Shown here: piece by piece, positions 38,238 to 45,890 of the stretch
Layout: every line of letters begins with the position of its first letter
Position numbering within the stretch: position 1 is the stretch's first letter
Origin: Streptomyces bungoensis
GTDB taxonomy: Bacteria > Actinomycetota > Actinomycetes > Streptomycetales > Streptomycetaceae
Length of the DNA stretch: 64,000 nt
Assembly (NCBI RefSeq): GCF_001514215.1
Contig: NZ_KQ948853.1
Span: 1 to 64,000, forward strand
Direction: 5' to 3'
The notes under the pieces: generated by a model
What the model saw: the letters and a program-made list of their open reading frames with translations, nothing else
Database searches by the model: none
Told to the model about the DNA's origin: nothing
Position numbers and translations under genes: made by a program

Positions 38238-38963
38238 ATGTTCGTCCACGCAGGCCGCCTGGTCCGCGCCGCACTGCTTGCCCTGCTTCTCACCGCTGCC
38301 GCAGCGACGCCCGCTCTGTCAGTGAGCCCTGCGACGACCCGTCCCGCCGAGGTCGCGAACGCGGCGACCGCGGCCCCGAAGGCTCCCTCGGCGGGCGTGG
38401 CGGTCATCTACCGGGTTTCGGGGGCACCGTACTACCGGGTCCACAATGCCCTCCTGCTGGAGGAGAGAGCCGGTGTGGGCATCAAGGTCGCTCACGTGGG
38501 AGTCTGGCCTGCCAACACGAAGAAGCCCCCTGTCCAGGAGTTCTGGGTCTGCAAGAACCCCCAGAGCGCAACCTGCCCGACCCCGAAGAGATCGAACTGG
38601 CGACTCGATTCGTACCGCAACTACTCGGCGCAGCCATGCCCCTCCAGTGGCGGCGTGACCTACTGCCCCGGCCCCTTCATCGCCTACAGGTCGTCAGCCG
38701 GCACCCACAACGGCGCGTTCGCGTGCTGGCGGCCCGCGAACAGCACGACATGCAGCAAGACATGGCCGGGGGACAACAGGATCTACCAGAGCTCTGGCAC
38801 GCTCCGGGTCCTGCACTACGCGAATCCGAACCCCCCGGCACATGCTCCCCACAACAACAGGGGCTCGTACGCGAACCATCCGGGAGACTTCAAGTTCCTG
38901 GTGCACACCGTCCCCGGCCCGGTGTCCGCGCAGCGGATCTGCTACCTGCGCGGTACGTGCTGA
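38238..38963 (+). CDS. Secreted Cys-rich protein of unknown function
   Basis: This 241-residue protein has a clear signal peptide (about residues 1-30) and eight cysteines spread through the mature part, suggesting four disulfides. Short segments around them include W-V-C-K-N, Y-C-P-G and F-A-C-W. The sequence is more basic and uses more non-G/C third positions than its neighbours, which could mean recent acquisition. The ATG follows AAGGGAG. I do not recognise a catalytic motif. Confidence 0.75.
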   Translation: MFVHAGRLVRAALLALLLTAAAATPALSVSPATTRPAEVANAATAAPKAPSAGVAVIYRVSGAPYYRVHNALLLEERAGVGIKVAHVGVWPANTKKPPVQEFWVCKNPQSATCPTPKRSNWRLDSYRNYSAQPCPSSGGVTYCPGPFIAYRSSAGTHNGAFACWRPANSTTCSKTWPGDNRIYQSSGTLRVLHYANPNPPAHAPHNNRGSYANHPGDFKFLVHTVPGPVSAQRICYLRGTC

Positions 38964-38981
38964 CCTCGCTGCTGCTCCGCG

Positions 38982-39188
38982 CTACTCCGCGCCCGCGCGC
39001 CTGAGGCCGTCCACGAAGGCGGCCCAGGCGCCGGCCCGGAACACGAGGGCTCCGCGGGCGGGGGCCTTGCTGTCCCGGACGGGGACGACGGAGGGGATGT
39101 CGTCGGCGACTTCGAGGCAGTTGCCGCCGTCGGAGTTGCTGTAGCTGCTCTTGCGCCAGTCCGCGTCGCTCAGGTCGATGGCTCGCAC
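38982..39188 (-). CDS. DUF397 protein of a whiJ-like module
   Basis: The 68-residue protein has the DUF397 signature W-R-K-S-S-Y-S-N-S-D-G-G-N-C-L-E-V, with V-R-D-S-K near the middle and a W-A-A-F segment at the end. DUF397 genes accompany HTH regulators of the WhiJ/BldB type in Streptomyces development. Its start overlaps the upstream HTH gene's stop by 19 bases, showing tight coupling. It probably acts as the regulator's partner. Confidence 0.93.
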   Translation of the reverse strand: MRAIDLSDADWRKSSYSNSDGGNCLEVADDIPSVVPVRDSKAPARGALVFRAGAWAAFVDGLRRAGAE

Positions 39189-40012
39189 GGCACTTCCTCC
39201 AACATCCCCAGGATCAGCTTCTGTGACTCGGCCGAGGGCAGGGCCAGGTCGCGCACGGCATCATATGTGCGGTGGAAACGCTCGACCTTGCTTGGTTCGT
39301 CGATCAGTTCACCGCGTACGTCGTTCTCCGCATAGGCCACGGTACGGCCGTCCGGCAGCCTCAGGAACATGACGTCGGTACTGTCCAGGCCATGCAACCC
39401 GGAGCCGAACGGCAGGACGTGAAGGGAGATGTTCGGCTGCGCCGCAGCCTCCGCCAGGCGCTCCAGTTGCCTCCTCCACGCCCGTTGATCGCGCAACGAG
39501 TGGCGTAGGACCGCCTCGGAGAGGACGATGCGGAACGGCGGTGGGTCATCACCGTCCAGCACCTTCCGCCGTCCGGTGCGCGCCTCGACCTGCTGGTCCA
39601 GCTCGTCACCCTTGAGACCGCCCGCAGCGAGGGCTTCGCGCGCGTACTCGGCGGTCTGCAGAAGCCCGGGTGGCCTGCTCACGGAGTACTGCCACAGGCT
39701 GACCGCCTCGGCCTCGAGTTCCATGTAGCCCCGGTACTGCTCCTTGAACTGCGCCGGATCCGCCACCGCCAGCTCCCACAGCGTCACCAGCAACCCCGGT
39801 GTCCCGTAGAACTGGTCCAGCGCCTGGACGACCTCGGGGCCGCCCAGCGTCCGCCCGCTCTCCATCTTGCTGAACTGGGACGAGTCCCAACCGACCTCCT
39901 TCGCCAACTCCCGCAGGGACAGGCCGCGTTCGGTCCTCAGGCTTCGCAGCTCCTCGGTGAACCGCTCCCGCGGTTCCTGGCTCCGCCCCGTGATCACCAA
40001 CCGCTGTGGCAT
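39170..40012 (-). CDS. XRE/DUF5753 regulator (WhiJ-like)
   Basis: This 280-residue protein has an N-terminal helix-turn-helix (L-S-L-R-E-L-A-K-E-V-G-W-D near residue 36) and a DUF5753 C-terminal domain with the S-R-P-P-G-L-L-Q-T-A-E-Y-A element. Such proteins pair with DUF397 partners and affect development or antibiotic output. The ATG at 40012 was chosen for its AGGAG site six bases upstream. Three GTTGAAT-type repeats at 40022-40060 lie directly upstream and may be its own operator. Confidence 0.92.
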   Translation of the reverse strand: MPQRLVITGRSQEPRERFTEELRSLRTERGLSLRELAKEVGWDSSQFSKMESGRTLGGPEVVQALDQFYGTPGLLVTLWELAVADPAQFKEQYRGYMELEAEAVSLWQYSVSRPPGLLQTAEYAREALAAGGLKGDELDQQVEARTGRRKVLDGDDPPPFRIVLSEAVLRHSLRDQRAWRRQLERLAEAAAQPNISLHVLPFGSGLHGLDSTDVMFLRLPDGRTVAYAENDVRGELIDEPSKVERFHRTYDAVRDLALPSAESQKLILGMLEEVPCEPST

Positions 40013-40021
40013 CGCGCTCCT

Positions 40022-40060
40022 GTTGAATTTGTTGAATGTGGCAGGCCCAGCGTTGAATTT
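40022..40060 (-). repeat. GTTGAATTT repeats upstream of the WhiJ-like regulator
   Basis: GTTGAATTT occurs at 40022-40030 and 40052-40060, and GTTGAATGT at 40031-40039. The first two are directly adjacent and the third is 21 bases from the second start. They are A/T-rich in a G/C-rich genome, next to the HTH gene's start, and between divergent genes. Autoregulation is inferred. Confidence 0.6.
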
Positions 40061-40178
40061 GGGCCGCTCAGCAGCCCGAACGCCCTCTGCATGCGCCATG
40101 CTCTTGAGCACGCCGAACACAAAGCGTAGCTACACCGTAGCGCTGCGCACATGCGTTCAAGTGAAGGAGCTGGCCGCA

Positions 40179-40580
40179 GTGACGACGAAGTCGGAGCCCC
40201 TCGAACCCGGAGCCCTCCTCTACGACCCGGCGACCGGCAGGGTCGGCGAGTACCGCGACCGGGCCGGTCCCTACGTGCTGCTCCGCCCGGTCGGCGGCGG
40301 AGTGGAGTGGGAGGCCGATCCGGAGAGGCTGCGCCCGGCCACGGACCGGGAGCGGCTCGGCGCGAATGTCCGGGCCGTCAACCACCGCACCAGGTCGCTG
40401 CCGTCGCTGCCCCCGCCGCTGGACGACGACAGCCGGCCGCCGCGCCCCGTCCCCGGCTGTGCCGCCTGCGCGGAGCTGGCGGAGCGGCGGGAGGCCGCCC
40501 GCGCGGCCTACGACCGCAGCGCCGAGACCGACGCGAACGTCCTGCTGCGCCAGCACCAGCGGCGGGAGCACCGCGCATGA
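40179..40580 (+). CDS. Hypothetical protein divergent from the WhiJ-like regulator
   Basis: This 133-residue acidic protein is not recognised by function. The N-terminal half reads L-E-P-G-A-L-L-Y-D-P-A-T-G-R-V-G-E, followed by a V-E-W-E-A-D-P-E-R-L-R-P element that I have seen near HTH/DUF397 genes. C-A-A-C lies in the later part. The GTG at 40179 was chosen because AAGGAG lies nine bases upstream. It overlaps the next gene by four bases (ATGA). Confidence 0.75.
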   Translation: MTTKSEPLEPGALLYDPATGRVGEYRDRAGPYVLLRPVGGGVEWEADPERLRPATDRERLGANVRAVNHRTRSLPSLPPPLDDDSRPPRPVPGCAACAELAERREAARAAYDRSAETDANVLLRQHQRREHRA

Positions 40581-41098
40581 CGGCCGCCGGCGGCCTGCCG
40601 TACGAGGAGTGCAGGCGGTGGCAGCGGGAGAACCGGACGTTGGTGGACCGGACGGCCACCCCGTGGCCGGCCTACGCGCTACCGCCGTTCAGGCCCGATG
40701 CCCACGGCACGCGGGACGACGCCGCCCCTCGCCCCGGGCCCCCCGTCTCAGGGACGCTCCGCCGGTGCTGGGCGCGGATGCGCAGGGGTTTGTCGCACAT
40801 GTACCCGCGCCCCTTCGGATACCTGCGCCGGACCGACCTCGAAGGGGCGCGGGGAACTGCGCGACCAGCCACAGCAGACCTGCACACGGCACCCCACGGC
40901 CACCCCCGCGGCGAGACACCGGAGGGCCGCACCCCCACCCGGCGTCCAACCCGGGGGATACGGCCCTCCAGCGCGAGCGCTACCGCTCAGACGGCGATGG
41001 CGACCTCCGCCAGCCCGCCCTGCTGCGCGACCACGGTGCGGTCGGCGGAGCCGCCCGGCACCAGCGCGCGCACGGTCCACGTGCCCTCGGCCGCGTAG
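40577..41098 (+). CDS. Hypothetical protein with a repeat-derived C-terminus
   Basis: This frame starts with ATGA coupling to the previous gene and could encode 173 residues. The first 75 or so (P-Y-E-E-C-R-R-W-Q-R-E-N) look protein-like. Beyond about residue 77 the frame passes through a common Streptomyces intergenic repeat and then overlaps the convergent DUF1416 gene by more than 100 bases. The C-terminal half is therefore probably not original coding sequence, and the ancestral gene may have ended earlier. Confidence 0.4.
   Translation: MTAAGGLPYEECRRWQRENRTLVDRTATPWPAYALPPFRPDAHGTRDDAAPRPGPPVSGTLRRCWARMRRGLSHMYPRPFGYLRRTDLEGARGTARPATADLHTAPHGHPRGETPEGRTPTRRPTRGIRPSSASATAQTAMATSASPPCCATTVRSAEPPGTSARTVHVPSAA
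40805..40885. repeat. Streptomyces intergenic hairpin repeat
   Basis: CCGCGCCCCTTCG (40805-40817) and its exact reverse complement (40840-40852) form a 13-bp stem around 22 bases. It is followed by GGGAACTGCGCGACCAGCCA, which I recognise as part of a repeat found many times between genes in Streptomyces chromosomes. Copies often sit at 3' ends of genes. It may act as a terminator or be a mobile palindromic unit. Confidence 0.7.
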
Positions 41099-41274
41099 AA
41101 CCGGAACTGTCCGGTGGCGGAGGTCGGCACCTCCGCGGTGAACTCGCCGGTCGAGTCGAGGAGACGGACGTAGCCCGTCACCGGCTCGCCGTCGCGGGTC
41201 ACCTGACCCTGGATCGTGGTCTCACCGGGCTTGATCGTCGAGGCGTCCGGGCCGCCGGCCTTCGCTCCGCACAT
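40987..41274 (-). CDS. DUF1416 protein of the sulfurtransferase operon
   Basis: The 95-residue protein matches DUF1416, a small beta-sandwich family almost always encoded after a thiosulfate sulfurtransferase in actinobacteria. It begins M-C-G-A-K-A-G-G, and the conserved Cys2 could take part in sulfur handling. It starts 46 bases after the sulfurtransferase stop, consistent with one operon. The biochemical role is not known. Confidence 0.92.
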   Translation of the reverse strand: MCGAKAGGPDASTIKPGETTIQGQVTRDGEPVTGYVRLLDSTGEFTAEVPTSATGQFRFYAAEGTWTVRALVPGGSADRTVVAQQGGLAEVAIAV

Positions 41275-41320
41275 GCTGATTCTCCGTAAGGGGTCTGACC
41301 AGGAGGTCGGTCGGGGTGGG

Positions 41321-42166
41321 TTACTTGCCGGCGCCGAGCTCGATCGGCACGCCGACGAGGGAGCCGTACTCGGTCCAGGAGCCGTCGTAGTTCCTGACGT
41401 TCTCGACGCCGAGCAGCTCGTGCAGCACGAACCAGGTCAGGGCCGAGCGCTCACCGATGCGGCAGTAGGCGATCGTGTCCTTGGCGAGGTCCACGTCCTC
41501 CTTGGCGTAGAGCTCCTTGAGCTCCTCGTCCGACTTGAACGTGCCGTCGTCGTTGGCGTTCTTCGACCACGGGATGTTCTTCGCGGAGGGGACGTGACCC
41601 GGGCGCTGCGACTGCTCCTGCGGCAGGTGGGCCGGGGCGAGCAGCTTGCCGGAGAACTCGTCGGGCGAGCGCACGTCGACCAGGTTCTGCGCGCCGATCG
41701 CGGCGACGACGTCGTCGCGGAAGGCGCGGATCGCCGTGTTCTGCGGCTTGGCCTTGTAGTCCGTCTTCGGGCGCTCGGGCACCTCGTCGCCGGCGACCAG
41801 CTCGCGCGCGTCCAGCTCCCACTTCTTGCGGCCGCCGTCGAGGAGCTTGACGTTCTCGTGGCCGTACAGCTTGAAGTACCAGTAGGCGTACGACGCGAAC
41901 CAGTTGTTGTTGCCGCCGTAGAGGATCACCGTGTGGTCGTTGGCGATGCCCTTCTCCGACAGCAGCTTCTCGAAGCCGGCCTGGTCGACGAAGTCGCGGC
42001 GGACCGGGTCCTGGAGGTCCGTGGTCCAGTCGATGCGGATCGCGTTCTTGATGTGGTTCTTCTCGTAGGCGGACGTGTCCTCGTCCACCTCCACGATCGC
42101 GATGTTCGGGTCGTCCAGGTGCTCCTGGACCCAGTCGGCGTCTACCAGGACGTCGCTGCGGCTCAT
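41321..42166 (-). CDS. Thiosulfate/3-mercaptopyruvate sulfurtransferase
   Basis: This 281-residue enzyme has two rhodanese domains. The C-terminal one carries the active-site loop C-R-I-G-E-R, with the catalytic Cys near residue 235, which takes sulfane sulfur from a donor and passes it on. Such enzymes are commonly named CysA or SseA in actinobacteria. A GGAGGAG site precedes the ATG. The 136-base leader between it and an upstream 26-codon cysteine-containing peptide gene suggests attenuation by cysteine supply. DUF1416 follows. Confidence 0.94.
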   Translation of the reverse strand: MSRSDVLVDADWVQEHLDDPNIAIVEVDEDTSAYEKNHIKNAIRIDWTTDLQDPVRRDFVDQAGFEKLLSEKGIANDHTVILYGGNNNWFASYAYWYFKLYGHENVKLLDGGRKKWELDARELVAGDEVPERPKTDYKAKPQNTAIRAFRDDVVAAIGAQNLVDVRSPDEFSGKLLAPAHLPQEQSQRPGHVPSAKNIPWSKNANDDGTFKSDEELKELYAKEDVDLAKDTIAYCRIGERSALTWFVLHELLGVENVRNYDGSWTEYGSLVGVPIELGAGK

Positions 42167-42302
42167 GCTCTTTCTCCTCCGGGGCAGTTACGGCGGGGCG
42201 TGCGAGTGGAGAGGGCGCGGCTCTACGGAGTCGTCCGGGGCCGGCGCAGGGGTGCCCTTCCAGCAGGGCGGGGGGTGAGACGCGGAAGTCGGGGACTTTC
42301 GC

Positions 42303-42383
42303 TCAGAAGGGGCGACAGAGCATGGCGGCAACGCGGCACAGGTCCACTGCCCGCCGCTTCGTGAGATCCGCCTGTCGCTTCAT
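42303..42383 (-). CDS. Cysteine-containing leader peptide upstream of the sulfurtransferase
   Basis: A 26-codon frame runs from ATG at 42383 to TGA at 42303. It contains the motif D-L-C-R-V-A-A-M-L-C-R-P-F at its C-terminal end, with two Cys-Arg pairs. Actinobacterial sulfur genes are often preceded by such short Cys-bearing peptides, and in mycobacteria comparable leaderless frames act as cysteine-responsive attenuators. A TACGAT box at 42391-42396 (minus strand) lies seven bases from the ATG, so the mRNA should be leaderless. Function here is inferred. Confidence 0.75.
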   Translation of the reverse strand: MKRQADLTKRRAVDLCRVAAMLCRPF

Positions 42384-42390
42384 GCCCTCG

Positions 42391-42420
42391 ATCGTAGGGA
42401 TGTCCGGGTGGTCATGTCAC
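42391..42420 (-). promoter_or_regulatory. Promoter of the sulfurtransferase leader
   Basis: On the minus strand GTGACA (42415-42420) and TACGAT (42391-42396) are separated by 18 bases. The start of the leader peptide lies seven bases past the -10 box, so initiation at or next to the ATG is expected. Confidence 0.65.
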
Positions 42421-42444
42421 CGGCGTGTCGCATTCTGAGACTCG

Positions 42445-42466
42445 ATCGTCCGAATAGCGGGACGAT
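42445..42466. promoter_or_regulatory. Inverted repeat upstream of the sulfurtransferase promoter
   Basis: ATCGTCC (42445-42451) and GGACGAT (42460-42466) flank eight bases. The element sits about 25 bases upstream of the -35 box, a position usual for activators. The cognate regulator is not identified. Confidence 0.5.
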
Positions 42467-42582
42467 AAGGCGTCCCGGCCCGTCGTGGAGCGGTCTGCGG
42501 GTGCTACGTCCGCCCACCGGAACTGCCGTACGGACGGCGTGTCTCGCCTGGCGGACACGCGTTGTCCGCCGCCGGGTGACGC

Positions 42583-43326
42583 CTACCCCGCCAGCTTGAC
42601 GTGCGAACCCCGCACGGTGATCTCCACGCCGTCCTGGGCCGCCTGCACCTTGTCCAGCTTCACACCGCCGGGCAGCCGGTCGATGACCTGCTGGAAGTCG
42701 GTGATCCGGCGGACGCGGTTCTCGGCGGCGACGACGGCCCCCAGCACGGGCAGGGAGTCGGCGCGGACCTCGACCCTGTTGTTCGCGACGGAGACGGTGC
42801 TGAGCACGGACACCGTCCGGTCGATCGGAACGGTCAGCAGCTTGCCCGTCACGTGCACCGCGACCTTGATCTTGCCGTGGCCGCCGTCGGACAGGCCCAC
42901 GACCTGCGCCTCGATCCCCGGGGCGATCTCCGACGGCTCGGACCTGACGGCCTTCAGCAGCTCCGAGTAGGCGATGGTCGCCGTGCCGGTGGCGCTGGAG
43001 GCGGTGGCCGAGCTGTAGTCCCCGGAGAAGGAGACGCCCTTCATGTCGGCCTTCAGGTCGTCGATCCGGATCGTCTTGCCGGCGATGCCGGTGGCCGCCT
43101 CGTAGTCCTTGATCCCCACCTCGACGTCGTCCAGCGATCCGCCCGCGACCTGGGTGAGGAACGGGAAGCCCTTGATGTTCACGTCCGGGGTCGAGGCCAG
43201 GTTCTGCGTCGTCCTCAGCTTGTCCGCGGCCTCGCCCTCGGCGAAGTGCACCGCCACCCGGTCCACGATCACGAAGAGGACGCCCAGGATCACGACGAGG
43301 ATCAGGAATATTCGCAGGGCGCGCAT
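42583..43326 (-). CDS. DUF2993 (LmeA-like) membrane-anchored protein
   Basis: This 247-residue protein has one N-terminal membrane helix (about residues 3-22) and an extracytoplasmic DUF2993 domain, related to mycobacterial LmeA, which binds phospholipid and affects lipomannan elongation. The fold is a tubular lipid-binding type. The start at 43326 is preceded by GGGGGAAG. A role in lipid or lipoglycan handling at the membrane is inferred from the family. Confidence 0.85.
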   Translation of the reverse strand: MRALRIFLILVVILGVLFVIVDRVAVHFAEGEAADKLRTTQNLASTPDVNIKGFPFLTQVAGGSLDDVEVGIKDYEAATGIAGKTIRIDDLKADMKGVSFSGDYSSATASSATGTATIAYSELLKAVRSEPSEIAPGIEAQVVGLSDGGHGKIKVAVHVTGKLLTVPIDRTVSVLSTVSVANNRVEVRADSLPVLGAVVAAENRVRRITDFQQVIDRLPGGVKLDKVQAAQDGVEITVRGSHVKLAG

Positions 43327-43449
43327 GTGGTCTTCCCCCGGATCGGTTGGGTGTGCCGTGGCGGTCCTACGCCACGGTAGCCCCGGGGCCCGGCCGGACG
43401 GCGCATTGTCGATCAGTTGTGACAGGGGGACCGGGCCTACTCTGGAGGT

Positions 43450-43713
43450 ATGTACGCGCGGCGGCGGCACCAGTACTTCGCCATGATGGGGGTCTGTATC
43501 GGCCTCTTCGTCCTGGCCTGGGGGGTCGTGCGCATCTGGTCGGTGCCCGCGGCCGTCGGCATGTGCCTGTTCGCCATGGTCATCCCGCCGGTGGCCGCGA
43601 TGGTCGCCAACCGGCGGGGGCCCGAGGACCGCTGGTGGGACGACCCCTCCGGCGACCCGAAGTCCGACGAGTGGTGGGACGAGCTGGACGGCAAGAAGCG
43701 CCCGCGTTCCTAG
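43450..43713 (+). CDS. DUF3099 small membrane protein
   Basis: The 87-residue protein has two hydrophobic helices (about 11-29 and 32-52) and a charged, Trp-rich tail with D-R-W-W-D-D-P and D-E-W-W-D-E. It fits the actinobacterial DUF3099 family, whose role is unknown. A TACTCT box at 43438-43443 lies six bases before the ATG, and those six bases (GGAGGT) also look like a ribosome-binding site, so start mode is ambiguous. Confidence 0.85.
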   Translation: MYARRRHQYFAMMGVCIGLFVLAWGVVRIWSVPAAVGMCLFAMVIPPVAAMVANRRGPEDRWWDDPSGDPKSDEWWDELDGKKRPRS

Positions 43714-43732
43714 ACCGGGCCCGGACCGGAGA

Positions 43733-44095
43733 TCAGTAGACGAGCGCCTGGGTGCCGTCCGCCAGCGCCTCCTGCACGAAGACCTGCGCGCCCGCGATCC
43801 GCACGCCCTCGAGGACGTCCTTCTCGGTGATCCCGCGGCGCGCGGCGCACTGCGTGCACAGCGTGATCCGGCCGGCCGCCAGGATCGAGTCGATGAGGTC
43901 CGGCAGCGGCGCGGCGTGCGGCAGTTCGAACTCGGCGGCCCGCCCCGGCAGTGCGAACCAGGACGACTCCCCGGTCAGCCACAGCGACACCTCGACCCCG
44001 CTGGCCACGGCCACCGCCGCCACCGTGAAGGCCTGCGAGCAGCGCTCGGGCGCGTCGGCCCCGGCGGTCACCTTGATCACGAGCTTCTTCGCCAT
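43733..44095 (-). CDS. DsrE-family protein
   Basis: This 120-residue protein has the DsrE/DsrF-like fold used for sulfur relay, with a C-T-Q-C-A-A-R-R motif near residues 80-87 that could carry persulfide. It lies close to sulfurtransferase genes, consistent with a place in sulfur trafficking, but it is a separate unit. It is convergent with the DUF3099 gene across 19 bases. Confidence 0.82.
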   Translation of the reverse strand: MAKKLVIKVTAGADAPERCSQAFTVAAVAVASGVEVSLWLTGESSWFALPGRAAEFELPHAAPLPDLIDSILAAGRITLCTQCAARRGITEKDVLEGVRIAGAQVFVQEALADGTQALVY

Positions 44096-44153
44096 GCCCG
44101 AATCGTAATCTCCCCCCTACAACCCCGGGTCACGGCCAATCTGGGGGGACGTA

Positions 44154-44933
44154 TTGGAAGAACCCGAAGAGAGACCTGGCGTGCCGGATGCGCCGGTTGC
44201 GCCGGTTGCGCCCGTGCCGTCCCGGCCCCGCCGGCGCGGCCGTACGGCCCGGCTGGTCGGCGCCGCCGCGCTGCTGGGCCTGGTCGCCGGCACCTGCGCC
44301 GGGTACCTGGTCCAGGCCGGGCGCGAGCCCACGAAGCTGCCGTCGCTCTCCCAGCCGGTGCTCCGGCAGGCCAGGGGCGAGGTCGAACCGCTCACGGCCG
44401 CGCGGGACCCGAGGCTGAGCACCGACGGCGACCTGCGCAAGCTGCTGCTGAAGCGGCCGAGCGGCGCCCGGGAGGCGGGCTGGGTGCCCCGCGACGGCTG
44501 GATGGGCCTGGCCGCGTACGCCGGCGAGTACACGCAGCCGGCCGACAAGTTCGGCGATCTGGTGACGGACCGGTTCCGCCGGGCGGCCGTCACCGGCTGG
44601 AAGGACGGCAGCGCGTACGGCGTGGACATCCGGCTGGTCCAGTACCGGCAGGAGGACTCCATGGCCGCCGCCGACGCCTACAGCACCCCGTCGTACGGGA
44701 TCCGCGGCTCCGGCGACGCCGTCCACGGCAAGCACGTCCCGGGCGCGGCGACGGTCTCGCAGACCAGCCGCACCACGTACGTCGAGCCGAAACCGTACGG
44801 CGCCGAGCAGGTCCGCCAGGCCTTCGTCGCCGCCGGGGACGTCTACGCGGTGATCCTCCAGTCCCGCGAGGGCGGCGCCCTCACCGTGCCGTTCCAGCAG
44901 ACGGTCACCCTGCAGACGCAGCTGCTCGCCTGA
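44154..44933 (+). CDS. Membrane-anchored hypothetical protein
   Basis: The 259-residue protein has a Pro-rich cytoplasmic start, one membrane helix near residues 35-52 and a soluble extracytoplasmic domain of about 200 residues. It starts with TTG at 44154, preceded by a strong GGGGGGAC site. No family is recognised. The extracytoplasmic part contains no obvious catalytic motif and no Cys. Confidence 0.75.
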   Translation: MEEPEERPGVPDAPVAPVAPVPSRPRRRGRTARLVGAAALLGLVAGTCAGYLVQAGREPTKLPSLSQPVLRQARGEVEPLTAARDPRLSTDGDLRKLLLKRPSGAREAGWVPRDGWMGLAAYAGEYTQPADKFGDLVTDRFRRAAVTGWKDGSAYGVDIRLVQYRQEDSMAAADAYSTPSYGIRGSGDAVHGKHVPGAATVSQTSRTTYVEPKPYGAEQVRQAFVAAGDVYAVILQSREGGALTVPFQQTVTLQTQLLA

Positions 44934-45045
44934 CCCCCTGCCGCCATGCCCCCCGTAAGGCACACCTCGAAAGGAGGGCCGCGCCCCGGCCGCGTAAGCT
45001 GGGGCGCGGCCCTGTCGTATGCCCACCCTCGCTCAAGGAGCACCC

Positions 45046-45144
45046 GTGGAGACCTTCTACGAAATCCTGCTGGTCCTGGTCTGCGTCGGCGTCCTCGCCT
45101 TCGCCTACCTGACCGTGAAGAAGCTGTACCAGGGCCAGCGCTGA
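45046..45144 (+). CDS. 32-residue single-span membrane peptide
   Basis: A short frame runs from GTG at 45046 to TGA at 45144, with an AAGGAG ribosome-binding site five bases upstream. The product has one hydrophobic helix (L-L-V-L-V-C-V-G-V-L-A-F-A-Y) followed by T-V-K-K-L-Y-Q-G-Q-R, giving a positive-inside topology. It lies 26 bases upstream of the nitrobindin gene and is probably cotranscribed with it. The clear ribosome-binding site and membrane-like sequence are the case for a real gene. Confidence 0.7.
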   Translation: METFYEILLVLVCVGVLAFAYLTVKKLYQGQR

Positions 45145-45169
45145 CCCCCGACGAGGAACACTGCCGCTC

Positions 45170-45745
45170 ATGATCGAGATCCCGTCCGACCTGCACAAGG
45201 ACCTCGTCCCGCTCGCCTTCCTGCTCGGTGACTGGGCCGGTGCGGGCGTGCACGACTTCCCCGGCTCGCAGAAGTGCAACTTCGGGCAGGAGGTCAGCTT
45301 CACCCACGACGGCCGGGACTTCCTGGAGTACCACTCCCACACCTGGGTGCTGGACCAGGACGGCAACAAGGTCCGCCCGCTGGAGTCGGAGTCGGGCTTC
45401 TGGCGGATCGACGCCGACCGCAAGGTCGAGGTGACCATGGTCCGCGACGACGGCGTCGTCGAGGTCTGGTACGGCGAGATGGCCGACAAGAAGCCGCAGA
45501 TCGACCTGGCCACGGACGCCGTGGCCCGCACCGCCGCCTCGGGCCCCTACACCGGCGGCAAGCGGCTGTACGGCTACGTCAAGAGCGACCTGATGTGGGT
45601 CGGCGAGAAGCAGACCCCCGAGGTCGAGCTGCGCCCCTACATGTCGGCCCACCTGAAGAAGGTCGTCACCCCCGAGCAGGTCGAGCGCTGGGCCAAGGCC
45701 CTCCCGGACGACCTGCCGGACGACGGCATCGCCTTCTTCAAGTAG
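45170..45745 (+). CDS. Nitrobindin-like heme protein (FABP/THAP4 family)
   Basis: This 191-residue beta-barrel has the nitrobindin signature G-D-W-A-G-A-G near residues 22-28 and a candidate proximal heme ligand, His161, in M-S-A-H-L-K-K. Nitrobindins bind ferric heme and react with NO or peroxynitrite. The length fits the family. In related genomes I recall this gene next to nur; here a three-gene accessory insert separates them. Confidence 0.9.
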   Translation: MIEIPSDLHKDLVPLAFLLGDWAGAGVHDFPGSQKCNFGQEVSFTHDGRDFLEYHSHTWVLDQDGNKVRPLESESGFWRIDADRKVEVTMVRDDGVVEVWYGEMADKKPQIDLATDAVARTAASGPYTGGKRLYGYVKSDLMWVGEKQTPEVELRPYMSAHLKKVVTPEQVERWAKALPDDLPDDGIAFFK

Positions 45746-45890
45746 GCCGTTAGGACCTCGTCAGGTCCCCTGACTTCTTCACGCCCTCCGTGCCCCAACG
45801 GCCCGGGGGGCGTTGTACGTGTTGGCCGCCTTCTGGCAGCGAGTGTTAACCACTGGGAGGGTTAACAAAATGAGCTGCATGGCAATGCGC

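Noticed and set aside
45845..45866. GTTAACC inverted repeat as an integrase attachment site
   Set aside because: No integrase or tRNA gene is nearby and no matching copy was seen at the right edge of the insert, so a regulatory site is more likely.
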